DNA of 64,000 nucleotides from the NCBI GenBank assembly GCA_019916065.1, contig CM034237.1, forward strand, positions 23,581,752 to 23,645,751, written 5' to 3'. Below are positions 35,931-46,919 of this stretch, piece by piece; the first letter of the stretch is position 1, and each line of letters starts with the position of its first letter. The notes under the pieces are model-generated. The model was not told where the DNA came from. It worked only from the letters and a program-made list of their open reading frames with translations, and did not search any database. A program made the position numbers and the translations under genes. The stretch comes from Vitellaria paradoxa (Eukaryota; Streptophyta; Magnoliopsida; Ericales; Sapotaceae).

Positions 35931-38900
35931 ATGGATAAGAGTTGGATTGATTTGCCGAATAGGATGTCCCTAGAGTATGTGGAGGGGATTAATCAGTTTA
36001 TTGAATTCACCAGTGGGTTTCCCAGTGGGTACATTAGTTGTCCCTGCAGGAAGTGTGCTAACCGGTATTACTATACACGGGAGGTTGTCAGAGAGCACCT
36101 GATCCGTAATGGGTTCCTGAAGTAGTGTAAATTCTGGACTCTCCATGGGAAAGAGTATACCGCCTCTCGTCCGAAAGAAACCGTTGAGGTGGAGGCCGAG
36201 GTTGCAGAGGAAGCTGATCCAATGCTCGCGATGCTAGCTGATATCGCATGTGGATTGACACATGAAGACAACGGTGCCGGTATTAATCTGACGGGTGGAA
36301 CTAGTCCCCGCTCGGGTGCAAATGATGAGTCATTGAGATATTTTGAAATACTCGATGATGCGCAGACAGAATTATATCCTGGATGTCAGGAGTTTAGTAA
36401 ATTGTCATTTATTGTTGAGTTGTTACATTTGAAGGCGTTGAATCACTGGTCAGACACGTCATTTGACATGCTACTACAGTTACTCCGTAGGGTTTTACCA
36501 GCGGGAGCTAAGCTTGCAGAATCGTACTACCAGGCACGCAAGTTAACTGAGAATTTGGGATTCACATACGAAACTCTGGATGCATGTCCCAATAGTTGCA
36601 TGTTGTTTCGGAATGAGAATGGCAACCTCGATATGTGTACCATGTGTGGTGTTTCGAGATGGAAGAATGTTGCTACTATCCAAACTCGACAGAATCGTTT
36701 GGGTAGTTCAAATCGTAGTAAGCTTGTGGCTGCAAAGCAAGTGCGCTACTTTCCACTTAAGCCACGATTGAAGAGATTTTTCATGTCATCCAAGATCTCT
36801 AAACTATTGACTTGGCATGCCGAGAACAGGGGGGATCATGGGAACTTATCCCATCCAACAAACTCTCCGGCGTGGAAGGATTTTGATAGAAGACACCCTG
36901 ATTTCGCTGTCGATTCTCGCAGTGTACCGCTTGGTTTGGCGGCTGATGGATTTAACCCATTTTCAGGCATGACTGGGGCAACTCACAGTACGTGGCCCAT
37001 ACTGTTAGTTCCATATAATCTTCCACCTTGGCTGTGCATGAGGCAACCTTTTGTCATCCTATCGACATTGATTGACGGACCTAAGGGTCCCGGGGATAAA
37101 ATAGACGTTTATATGCAACCATTGATTGAAGAGCTTAATAAATTATGGACTGATGGTGTGATGACATTTGACTCAACAAGAAATGAAATGTTTAAACTAC
37201 GGGTAGCATTACTATGGACAATTAACGACTTTCCGGTGTACGCCAACTTATCTGGTTGGAGCACGAAAGGAGAGTTCGCATGTCCTTGTTGCAATCAGAG
37301 CAAGAAGTCAACTTGGCTAAAGTATGGTAGAAAGTGGGCGTACATGGGCCATAGACGCTTCCTACCTCCGTTGCATAGGTTTAGGAAGGACAGAGTCTCA
37401 TTTGACGGCACTCAGGAGTTCGGTCCGGCACCACGAGCAATGACCGGGGTCGAATTGCTGGCCCAGAAGGAGCGGGAGCAAATTTGAACAGTATATGACT
37501 TTCAGGATCTGTTAGCCCCCCCGCTACCATCTATTTCTGGTGCAAATAGGAACCGAACCCATAATTGGAAGAAGAAAAGTATTTTCTATGAGTTGCCCTA
37601 CTGGAAAGACAACTTACTCAGGCACAACTTGGATGTCATGCACATTGAGAAGAATGTTTGCGATAATATATTGTGGATGATCCTTGGTGTTAAAGGGAAA
37701 TCAAAGGATAATGCTAATGCTCGACATGATTTGCAGGAGATGGGATTGAGAACTCCATTGCACTTGTAGCCGGGAGAGTCCAACAGGGCATACATGCCAC
37801 CTGCACAGTACACCATGAGCAAGGAGGAGAAGGATGCGTTCTTGTTAATTCTGAAAGGCGTGAAGGTACCTGATGGATATTGCTCGAATATTTCGAAGTG
37901 AGTCAACATGAGCGAACGGACGTTACAGGGTTTGAAAAGTCATGACAACCACGTCCTGCTTCAACAGTTGTTGCCTATAGTAGTAAGGAATTGTTTGCCT
38001 AACAATGTTGTGCAGCCGTTGATCGAACTCAGTAATTTCTTCAGGTAGTTGTGTTACATAGTAATCCGTACAGAAGATTTAAATGGTCTGTAGGACAGGA
38101 TTGCTTTGACACTGTGTCATCTAGAGAAAATTTTTCCGCCGGCATTTTTTGATGTCATGGTTCACTTGACTATACACCTAACTGAAGAAGCCTGGCTTGG
38201 TGGCCCTGTCCAATTTAGGTGGATGTATCCGATCGAGCGATATATGAACACATTGAAGAGGTATGTGCGGAACAAAGCTCGACCGGAGGCATCCATAGTG
38301 AAAGGATATTTGATGCAAGAGTGCATAAATTTTTGTGCAGCATATCTAAACGATGATGTCCAAACAACTTTTAGCAGGTCGGAGCGGATAAATGAAGGCC
38401 CTATTGGGGAAGGCACGTCATTTGATCTCAACCACATCGAGTGGATCCAAGCTCATCGGTTCGTGCTCTTCAACACCCAATCAGTTGTGCCATTGACCCA
38501 GTAAGTCACATTGTCGTAATAAAGAAAGTTAATTACATCATATTTGTAATAAAAATCGTGATTATTCTCAATCCTGTTTGATTTGCATTGTAGGAGACAC
38601 ATAAACGAGCTGAAACAGAACATGCCTCGTCCAACAGACAATCAAATTCGAATGTCCCATTATCAATGTTTTCATGACTGGTTTAAGAACTACGTACGTG
38701 TTAAATATTTTCATATGTTTTTATATGATTTTCACATCACAATGAATTTGTGTTTAATTAATTCATGATAATTTACATTTCATAGGTATACAATTTACGA
38801 AGTACTACGGATTCTATTTTGACCGATGAAATAAAACAGTTGGCTGATGGTCCTTACACGACAGCTCGACGTTTCACAGCTTGTGACATCAATGGGTTTT

Positions 38901-39394
38901 GATTTCGCATCAAGGAAGTAGATGATAGGCGAGCAACACAAAATAGTGGCATCGGTTGTCTATCTATTGACGGTGGTTACTATTACGGCCAACTGAATGA
39001 CATTATTGAAATCGTTTACAATCGCGGTTTAAGATATTTATTATTCAAGTGTGTTTGGGCTGATCCAATTCGCAGGGTTAAAGCTGATAAGTACCAATTT
39101 AAATTGGTCAATTTAAACAATTTGTTACATCGAGATGTACAAATAGAAGCTGAACCATACATACTGGCATCCATGGCAGAGCAAGTTTACTATGTTGGCG
39201 ATCGAGCTGATCCCAACTGGCAAGTTACAGTTAAAATGTCAAGGAGGGGGGTGTACCAGATCAACTGCGGTCAGCCAGATATTGATCCATTCGCCCAACA
39301 AGCTCTTGAGCAAGATGCAATTGTCCAACGTGATGAAGATGTTAATTGGGTTAGGGACACGGTCGAAGGAGATACGGTTGATTTACATACCTAA
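35931..39394 (+). pseudogene. CACTA transposase (TNP2/TNPD type) with seven in-frame stops
   Basis: Three exons: 35931-38500, 38594-38693 and 38786-39394, with GT-AG introns (CCCA/GTAAGT, CATTGTAG, TAC/GTACGT, CATAG). The frame is continuous apart from stops at 36123, 37485, 37767, 37899, 38046, 38091 and 38900; no frameshift was found. Domain order: a Transpos_assoc-like start (MDKSWIDLPNRM, CPCRKC), a long Transposase_21/TNP2 domain (YYQARKLTENLGF, CPNSCMLF, NEMFKLRVALLWTINDFPVY, CPCC), a DUF4218-like part (HLTIHLTEEAWLGGPVQFRW, ERYM) and a DUF4216-like tail (YYGQLNDIIEIVY, LFKCVWADP, ILASMAEQVYYV). TNP2-type proteins cut and join CACTA ends. At several stops C-to-T change of a glutamine or arginine codon would explain the lesion, consistent with decay after DNA methylation. 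The start is the Met opening the family-like DKSW motif. Confidence 0.88.
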
Positions 39395-39497
39395 TACACG
39401 GTTGTGTACTTTTTTATCCGAACAAGGTAGATTTTAAATTTATTTTTCTTTGTATTTGAAATTATAATAAGTTTAAATTGTGAACAGTTAGGGAGCC

Positions 39498-41194
39498 ATG
39501 TTCGGACGCTCTAGGAGGAGGACTGGTCCTAGGACGATGGCTGAGCGTCTCGGGCTATCCTGTGCCAAGAGTAGCTCAGCAGATGCTGTCCCACCTTCAC
39601 CCCCTATGTCCACGCGTCCTTCAGTGACTGACACAGATGCAAGTAAAGTTCTTTAATTTCGGAATGTATCTTATCCAACAACAGTAGGTATATTCTGTTG
39701 TTTTATCATGTAACAATTTGTTTGAAACAGATTCTCCCACTCTGAGCAGGCTTTCGAGGTCCGGCAGAGGGCCCACGAAGGGATTGCCGCAGTGGAACTG
39801 CGGATCTCAGTGGATGACCGTTCAGTGGGATGACACGCCCCATCCGGTTGGGAAGGATGGACGGTCTCTGATTTCACAGCTCAGACATTTGGTCCGGAAT
39901 CCGATCAGATTCCCGTTGACCACCCTCGAGTGGGATCGTTTCCCAGATTCTACGTTCGAGGGTCTATGGACCGAGGTACAAGTATGAAAATTTTATATTC
40001 TAATTGTACGTGGTTTATGTGCTGAAACTTGTAACAAATAATATTCTACAATTTATCATTTTTAGGCTAATGTAGTTGATGTTCCTCCAGACTTCCGGGA
40101 CGTTATGTCCGCCAAGTGTCGGAAGATGTGGAAGGATCATAAAAATAAGATTAAAGATAAATACTGGAAAGGTCATGAGAATGACCCTGACATCCTCCAG
40201 CGGGTCCCACCGGGCGTTCTTCCCCACCAGTGGGCTGAGCTCGTCAGTTATTGGTCGAGTCCCGAGGCACAGGTAAATAGATTGCGAGTTAATTATTTTT
40301 CCTTAAGTTTTGACGTTATCAAGCGTAAATTACAAAAAGTAATCAAAAAAAACTTAAAATAGGCGGAGGCCCAAAGGAACTCACGAAATCGAGGATTGCA
40401 GGGGCCGGGGCACAAGGAGGGGACTCGACACTTTTCTCAGGTTCACCACGAGGTAAAAACATGAGCTTATCACGCCAATAGCAACTTTTTTATTTATCTT
40501 TTTTAATGATAGTAAATTATTAACATATAATTTACCTTTCAACAGAGGACAGGGGAGGGCCTGAGGACAGATTGGATGTCCATGTGGTTGGCGACTCGAC
40601 GTACTGATTCGCCGGAGGTTCAGGCTATACAGGTAACAAATTTTAATATTTTGTCCAATCAACATATAATTTAATTTTTTGTTTAGATAATATAGTTAGT
40701 TATCTTATTTTTTCTATTTCGGCTTGTTTGCATTAGGCGCAGTTTAATGCACGTCTAGACGAGTTGTCGCCAGATGAGAGGGAGTCCGAAGAGAGAAGGG
40801 ACGAGATATTTTTCTCCATTGTCGGACGCGATGGTCATGGATACACGCTTACACCGGGCGCAGGTATTCCACGCCGATCCGTCGCACGAGCAGAATCATC
40901 TTCTCAGGCCAGACGTCGCGATCAAGATCTGCTGCAGACCTTTCGAGCTGAGATGGACGCGCGAGAGGCAGCACTTCGGGCCAAGATGATGGCTGAGATG
41001 GAGAGGCGCCGCTCTCAGAGTCAGAGCCATCCACCTCCTCTTCCTCAGGTTAAAAATTTTATTTCTCGTTACTATTACTCATTAAAATTATATAAATTTA
41101 TTTATTCATGTCTTCTTAATTATCACGTTCAAATTTCATTATTATTTCATTGTAGAACCCGGATGATGGCGGATGGTCCTCTTGGACTGATTAG
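39498..41194 (+). CDS. TNPA-like protein, Transposase_24 (Ptta/En/Spm) family, uninterrupted
   Basis: Seven exons with GT-AG junctions: 39498-39642, 39731-39981, 40066-40272, 40363-40452, 40546-40632, 40737-41048 and 41156-41194, giving 376 residues without a stop or frameshift. The N-terminus is basic (MFGRSRRRTGPRTMAERLG). The middle has WMTVQWDDTPHPVGKDG and then VMSAKCRKMWKDHKNKIKDK, the pattern of the Transposase_24 domain. A charged, probably coiled-coil part (QDLLQTFRAEMDAREAALRA) follows, and the protein ends NPDDGGWSSWTD. TNPA-type proteins bind the subterminal repeats and bring the two ends together for the transposase. It lies about 100 bp after the transposase stop and, as in En/Spm, may be made from the same transcription unit. 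Its intact state contrasts with the ruined transposase. Exon 2 could instead end at 39975 (GAG/GTACAA). Confidence 0.85.
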
Positions 41195-41639
41195 GATCTA
41201 TTTGTATATATTTTGATCAGTACATTTATATATATTTTTGTTTTTCTATTTTGAACATTTGTATATAATAAAATTTTATTTTAATTGTAATCTAATTTGA
41301 TATTGTGTTTGTATATATAATCATAATTAGGAGATATGTTTTTTTTTTTTTTACTGATTTTATGAAAAATTTCATTAATTCCATGTGCAATTTAATAAAT
41401 TAAATTTAATATAAATATTTATATATAAGTAATTAAATATAATAGTTATTATAAATAATTAATAACTATTAAATAAATAATCATTATAAATAAAAAATAA
41501 ATTATTATTAAATCATTTTTTAAATAATTTGATTTATAAAACAAATTATTGAGATCTTATTATAACAAAATTTAAATTATAATTATTGAGATTTTTAAAT
41601 AATTTAAATCCTTTTTTATAAAAAAAAAATTACTTGTAA
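41195..41639 (+). other. AT-rich 3' region of the large CACTA
   Basis: Contains 3' untranslated sequence with an AATAAAAT near 41267 that could act as polyadenylation signal. Collinear in reverse complement with 26040-26464 of the small CACTA. Confidence 0.55.
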
Positions 41640-42055
41640 TTAGCGACCGTACGTGGCGGTCGCTAATAGTCCATTCGGGTCGCTAATACTCGTTGGTGCA
41701 AATGGCCATACCTCCCGTGCGAAACTTATTGCGACCGCTATTCAGTATTTAGCGACCGCTAACTACGGTCGCTAATAATTCGTGCCATTTTCGTGCCACT
41801 TGCAGTATCTTCGCGCCAAACAAACAACGACCGCGTTTTCAGTATTAGCGACCGTTTTAAGCGGTCGCTAGTATCCCTACGTCTAAACTCGAGCGGTCGC
41901 AAATAATTTAGCGACCGTCATAGCGGTCGCTAATACTTTTTAGCGACGAAGCAAATGCGACTCGTTTGACACGGTCGCTAAGCCGTCGCTAATACTTTTA
42001 GCGACCGCGTTTTCACCTTTAGCGACCGTCTTTGGCGGTCGCTAGTTCCACAATT
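41640..42055. repeat. Subterminal repeats, right end of large CACTA
   Basis: More than ten TTAGCGACCGC/GCGGTCGCTAA units in both orientations, for example AGCGACCGTTTTAAGCGGTC near 41848. Confidence 0.9.
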
Positions 42056-42642
42056 TCCACTAGTGGGTACTCGAGTTGGACTACCTTATGGTGTTTTTAT
42101 CACCAATCTTCTCAAGTCCTAGTTTAACATAGTCCGTCGAGTTGATGAGTTAGCCCTTACCCAAGAAAAACCCATTAATCGGGTAACCATCTCTCGTACA
42201 ATCGCTCAGAAGAAACCCACTGTGTCCTCCTCTGATCCACAGTTATCTGGTCATTCTATGGGTCAGTGCCCTCTGGAAGCTCTCCATCTGATCCTAACTC
42301 TGTGATTGTATTTGCTCTTAATGCCTTGACCAATCGACTCACTCATTTCAAACGAACTTTGTCTGATCATCTCTCCCATCTTGAGCAAGTTGTTTTATCA
42401 GAGAATGAAGGTACTTGTACCTCTATGTTACGTGATCTGATGCTGTCAGCAGTGCTGCCACTTATTGCAAGACACAGATGGACTTCTTTGTCACCTCCCT
42501 TGGCGAAATTGCTACATTTGCTCGCACATCCCTGACCTCCCTAGGTGACAAAGTTACTGCCCTTGAGACTAAAGTTGGAGATCTTGTTGGTGCCTTCAAT
42601 GAAATCAAAGCCTACTCCCGTCGTGGCGGCAATAGACCTTGA

Positions 42643-43048
42643 TTCTCTCTGTTTAAGTTTTTTTTTACTCTTTTGCATCTTTGTTACTGTTTTCTTTTCA
42701 TCTTTTGCACTTATACTGTCTATTTTGGGTATTTTTGGATGTTTTTTTGGATCTTGCCTACAGTTCTTTCTTGTTATTTGTCAAATCCAGACAAAAAGGG
42801 GGAGACATTTGGGATTAAGGGGGAGTGATCATGTTTAAGGGGTGAGAAATTTGACTGTATGATTGAGGGGGAGTTGAATTGATTTTTGAAGTTAATTTGA
42901 AATTGATTCTCTGTGGCTACTGCTGCTATGCTTTCTGCTCCTGAATTGTATCTCAGGTTTACCGTGGTTGCCGCTTAGGCCTAGAACTTGTGACATACTT
43001 TAATTGGATGTAAATTGGGGACTTGGGGTGTTTTTTGTTCGAATTGCC
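42643..43048 (+). other. Right-unit 3' untranslated region
   Basis: Collinear with 18553-18964 of the left unit. An AAAAAGGGGGAGA at about 42793 resembles an additional internal polypurine tract. Confidence 0.6.
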
Positions 43049-43060
43049 AAAGGGGGAGAT
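43049..43060 (+). promoter_or_regulatory. Polypurine tract of the right unit
   Basis: AAAGGGGGAGAT immediately before the right LTR, identical to the tract before the central LTR. Confidence 0.85.
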
Positions 43061-43822
43061 TGTAAGTGTAATTTAGATTAGATTTTGTGTTGGCAATATC
43101 CGAGACAACACTTTGCGTGTAATAGTTCATTCTAGATTTTGTAGAATGTCACAAGTCAGGTTTTTAGATGCTTAGGCATATGCCAAAGAGTGTTTAAGCA
43201 TCCTTATTGATGGTTGAGAAGAGCATTGAAGTGGGAAGAGAAGTGGTTACTGGTTCAACAAGCTTTTGATCATTCCATTTGGACCCAAATTGTCACTGTC
43301 CAAAATATTGAGAAGTCTCATAAGTAGTTTCTGAGGAGTTTATGCCGACGAGATGCCTGTGACATCTGGAAAATTCTGTCCAGTATGCAAGAGGGTCTTA
43401 TGAGCAGTTCATGTGCAGTCTGTGCCCACGAACTGCCTGTGATGACGTCCATATTTTAAAGATCTGCCCAAATGACTTTTTTAACCCTCTCTTTTGGTAT
43501 AAAAAGAATTTTTCTCTTCTAAACCCTAACCATTTTGGAGAGAACGTCACACTCACTAAGCTTATTTGAGAAAGAAACCAAAAAGGAATGATGGGATGCT
43601 TAACTTGCTTGATTCTTGACATCACCAACTATCTTTGGTAAAGATTCATCATCAACTAGCTCAGATCTATGGATGTGCATCAGATCAGGTGAGCTTCTTC
43701 AAGTTTTTGAAGGTCTTTTTTACCCTAATCAACAAATCCTTGTGTCTCTTTGGTTTATCTTATTGTTTCTAGCTGTGAATGTTTTGATTTGGGATACTAT
43801 TGTGTGAGATTTGGGACTTTCA
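43061..43822 (+). repeat. Right LTR of the SIRE-like array, internally deleted (762 bp)
   Basis: Starts TGTAAGTG and ends GGGACTTTCA. Compared with the central LTR about 203 bp are missing at about 43716-43721, where two T-rich stretches (GGTCTTCTTTTT and GGGATTTTTT in the central LTR) have been joined. Followed by ATTTA (43823-43827), the right target duplication. TATA box at 43498. Confidence 0.9.
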
Positions 43823-43827
43823 ATTTA

Positions 43828-45183
43828 CAATACTCAATCTATAACTAAAATGATAGATCGGAAGATGTTTATGTGAAAGTCAGCTTAGAACAAAAGATGA
43901 TTGAAGTGATTGAGAACATAAGCAGAAACTCTTGGTTGAGAACTTAAACGAACATCTAATGTGCATTTTTTTCATATATCATATATATGAAATCTAAACT
44001 CAGCTCCACATACAAATCATTAGGATATGCATGAGAATTCTAATTATCAATTCATATACAGAAAACATAAGCTATACAAATTAGTTTTCAATTAAGAATT
44101 CAACTCTCAATTTAAAAGAAATCAATTCAACACATCAATTGAACTTGAATTAGAAAGATAGAACGTTGAGACCCATTACCTTGAATTCCATACAATTCAA
44201 CTATAATTCTTGCTTTGAATCCAAAAGAAAGCAACTACTCACTCATAATTGAAACAAAAAGAATCAAATCAAATGAAATTCTAGCCACATATTAGAAATT
44301 TAAAGTGAAATACAATGGAAAGTAACTCTAGATCTATTTTCTCTTTTTTATATTGAAAACTAAAGAAAACTGTATTTAATATCCATAAAAGCTCCTCGAA
44401 ATGACCTATCTCTCAGTATTTATAGTCTATATCTTGTAAGTATAAAACCGCCATTCGAAATCACAACTGAATTACAAAATCGGACGCATGTTTGAACCTA
44501 TTTCTGGAGCTTAGCTAAATTTTTTCGTCTAGAACCTTGGTGACCCTTCTATGGTGCGCACTAGTGTTCTAACCAGGCACAGTCTGGACGCATGTTTGAA
44601 CCATTTTTCCACACTTGATGAGCTTTTTTCTTTGCTTGATCCTTATCTCCTTTACTGTTGATTGAACGTGCGTTGGAACACATATTGGTTTGAACCAATG
44701 TTCGAATAAGCTTTTCATACTTAACACAATTTCTTGTTCTTCAATTCTCCTGATCTTCTATTGTTAGAATGTTGGTTTGAATAGAGGTCGGTTCAGACAT
44801 TCGTTTGAACAAAATATCTCCACTTAGAACTTCTTCCTTCTCTTTTTCTTCTTATCTCCTCTATTGTTCAAACCTATGTTGGGACCAATGTTTGTTCGAA
44901 AAAGTGTTGACACTTGGTGAATTTTTTTTCTGCTTGGCATTCCTTTTTTCCTTCTATTGTTATTAGAACCCATGTTAGGACAAGGGTCTGTTTGAATTCG
45001 GACCAATTTGCTGGATTGGTTTCTCTTTGTTACATTTTTCTGTTATTTCCTTCTCAATTTCTTGTAAAACTTATGGAACTTCCTTAATCACAAATAATAT
45101 CATAATTTTATTTATTTAAAATATGAAATTGCCTAACAAATCCCAATTAGAAGCTTATAATTGTACCTTTTAGTGTACAATCA
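43828..45183 (-). repeat. Proximal fragment of the Athila-like 3' LTR
   Basis: On the minus strand it begins TGATTGTACACTAAAAGG at 45183, just after the polypurine tract. It resembles the start of the solo LTR at 47172-48832 (TGATTACACTTGAAAAGTG), so the two LTRs are related. At 44560-45010 a loose ~110 bp repeat with (C/T)TATTGTT...GTT(C/T)GAA motifs is present in three or four diverged copies. Confidence 0.6.
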
Positions 45184-46919
45184 CACACCCCCCAACTTAA
45201 GTTTTGCTAGTCTCTAGCAAAATAGCTCAAACCAGAAGTTATATTCCAATAAATAACCTAGCTCAACATTGCACTTGGTATTTCAATGTAAATTCTATTG
45301 AATCCTAAATTTGGTTCCTCAAAATAATCAAAACTTAACATGAACTCTCCATAAATACAACACTCTATCCATTACAACAATTTGACATGCAAAATCAATT
45401 CCTCATGATCATAATCCTTCCTTAAAGAAAAATTTTAACTAAATCATGCACACAAGTTCCCCCAAGTCTTGACTTCAATCCTCACAAGATATACTCTCTT
45501 CAAAGAATGAGAATTGGGTGCACACTCTTGGAAGATTCTTTAATAAAGAGTAAATGTAAATCAAATTCTAGTAAGAATATTCCTCAATTAAAAAATGAGA
45601 TAAATCAACGAATATTCAACTTGGCATAGACCTATGGAATGAAGAATTCATAATATAAGGGCCTTGAACTAGTCACAGTAGAATTTCAAACTTCAACTCA
45701 TTTGGTACCTTGGATATATTAGGTCTTTATTCAGGTTGTAATGAGGTTAGGGGGTCAGATGTGGGACCAAAGAAAGGATGTAATAACCAAAGAAGTGCCT
45801 TAGATGCATAAGCTTTATTTCTTTTTTGTTTTTCAATCTAACTCAATCTCTTTCCTTTTTACCTTTTCTAACTGTACTCTTATATGAACATAACCACATA
45901 AATCAATGCTTTTAACTTCTCATATTCATGAATCAATGCCTTGATGAATTCTCTTTTATTAGCAAACCATATGCCAAGAAAAAAATTATTTTCTTTTTTA
46001 AGAAATATCTATATAAAATGACAATGGTACTCATTCTTTAATAGATATCCCTTTTTGGTCACTCTTACTTCTTTTCTTACTTTTTATCACTCAAGCATTT
46101 TTTATCTTTCTAAGGTTAGGGTGTTCTTTGAAGTTCCAAAGAATATATATACTTTAGGCTCAATCATGGTTCTTAGATATAATGCATACAAAGAATAAGT
46201 CAATAAGGCTCAACAAATTCAAAGATAGCCTACTTTACTTCCAAGGTCTCTTCTGAGTCTTTATCATCAATTCAATGTTCATAGTTCAAATTGATGTATT
46301 CCTTTTGTCATGAATTCAAAACAAATAATTAGAGCTGTTGAAAGAATATGGATATGAAGAAATATGAAGGGTTTAATTCATCCACACAACAAAAAAAAAA
46401 AAAAAAAATTAAAGGCTCAAGTCTCACAATGGTAGTCTCCACTTTTAGAGATTAAATGCATACAATTCTCAAGTTGATCTTATATTTCATGACATCATAC
46501 TCACATGATTCCTTAACTTATAAATCAAACCCAAGCAATTTCAAGAGTATTACAATTACGAATTTCATATTAACAATTAATGATTTAAGGAAAATCATAA
46601 GCAATTCTCAAGAATAAACTTTAAGCAACCAAGTACATAACTGAACCAAGTTTTGAACTAGAAAATCACTTCTTTCATTCATTGGTCACCTTGCAAGTTC
46701 ATACAAAATTTTCAAATCAAACTTTCAACAATAATTTCATGCTTTCCAAAGTTAGAAAAACAGTCACACAAGTAATTAAGCTTTCATCAAAAACCTAACT
46801 AAACTTAGTGATAAGATAAAAACACATCCGATGAAATCTAATCTTCTAGAGGATGATCATTTGGCTAAGGTAAGGATTGTGCATTGGGTGGCCTAGTGTC
46901 AGAGGAAGGTACTAAGAGG
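45184..46919 (-). other. 3' untranslated part of the Athila-like element
   Basis: Purine-rich GTTGGGGGGTGTG (minus strand) at 45184-45196 is the polypurine tract. The remaining 1.7 kb is AT-rich without coding similarity and has an A-rich run at about 46389-46410. Confidence 0.5.

Larger units (their letters stand above)
31037..42065 (+). mobile_element. CACTA (En/Spm) DNA transposon, 11029 bp, with TNPD- and TNPA-type genes
   Basis: Starts CACTACTAGAGATTG and ends CAATTTCCACTAGTG, imperfect inverted termini beginning CACTA. GGT at 31034-31036 and 42066-42068 is the 3 bp target duplication; the left SIRE-like unit has the empty site AAGGGTACTCG. Subterminal GCGACCGC repeats occupy about 230 bp on the left and 425 bp on the right. 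The order is a long AT-rich left region, a TNP2-type transposase pseudogene, and an intact TNPA-like/Transposase_24 gene reading the same way. It could in principle move if a functional transposase is supplied by another copy. Confidence 0.93.
30204..42642 (+). pseudogene. Right-unit 3' ORF (Transposase_32-like), split by the 11 kb CACTA
   Basis: Coding parts are 30204-31036 and 42066-42642. The first part starts MAKIRLPKGYRRSGPKSTK and reads through the CAG that is TAG in the left unit. It reaches SVGQSLFESVFSHRP and then a TAA at 30513. Further stops and a frameshift near 30921 follow before the CACTA insertion, which interrupts the GLPYGVFITNLL region. The second part resumes at GGT (42066) and ends with the same SRRGGNRP-type C-terminus; it has its own small deletions, for example near 42271 and 42441. 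The lesions here differ from those of the left unit, so they arose after duplication. Confidence 0.7.
12884..43822 (+). mobile_element. Tandem SIRE-like Ty1/copia array: LTR-internal-LTR-internal-LTR
   Basis: Three directly repeated LTRs (12884-13579, 18977-19941, 43061-43822) separate two internal regions of the same family. ATTTA precedes the first LTR (12879-12883) and follows the last (43823-43827), a 5 bp target duplication for the whole array. Gag-pol order is gag, PR, INT, RT, RNase H, as in copia, and a further ORF follows pol, as in SIRE/Maximus elements. The left unit has a ~4 kb deletion; the right unit holds two CACTA insertions. Removing those gives an internal region of about 9.1 kb and a full element of about 11 kb. 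All coding regions carry stops or frameshifts. Confidence 0.88.
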
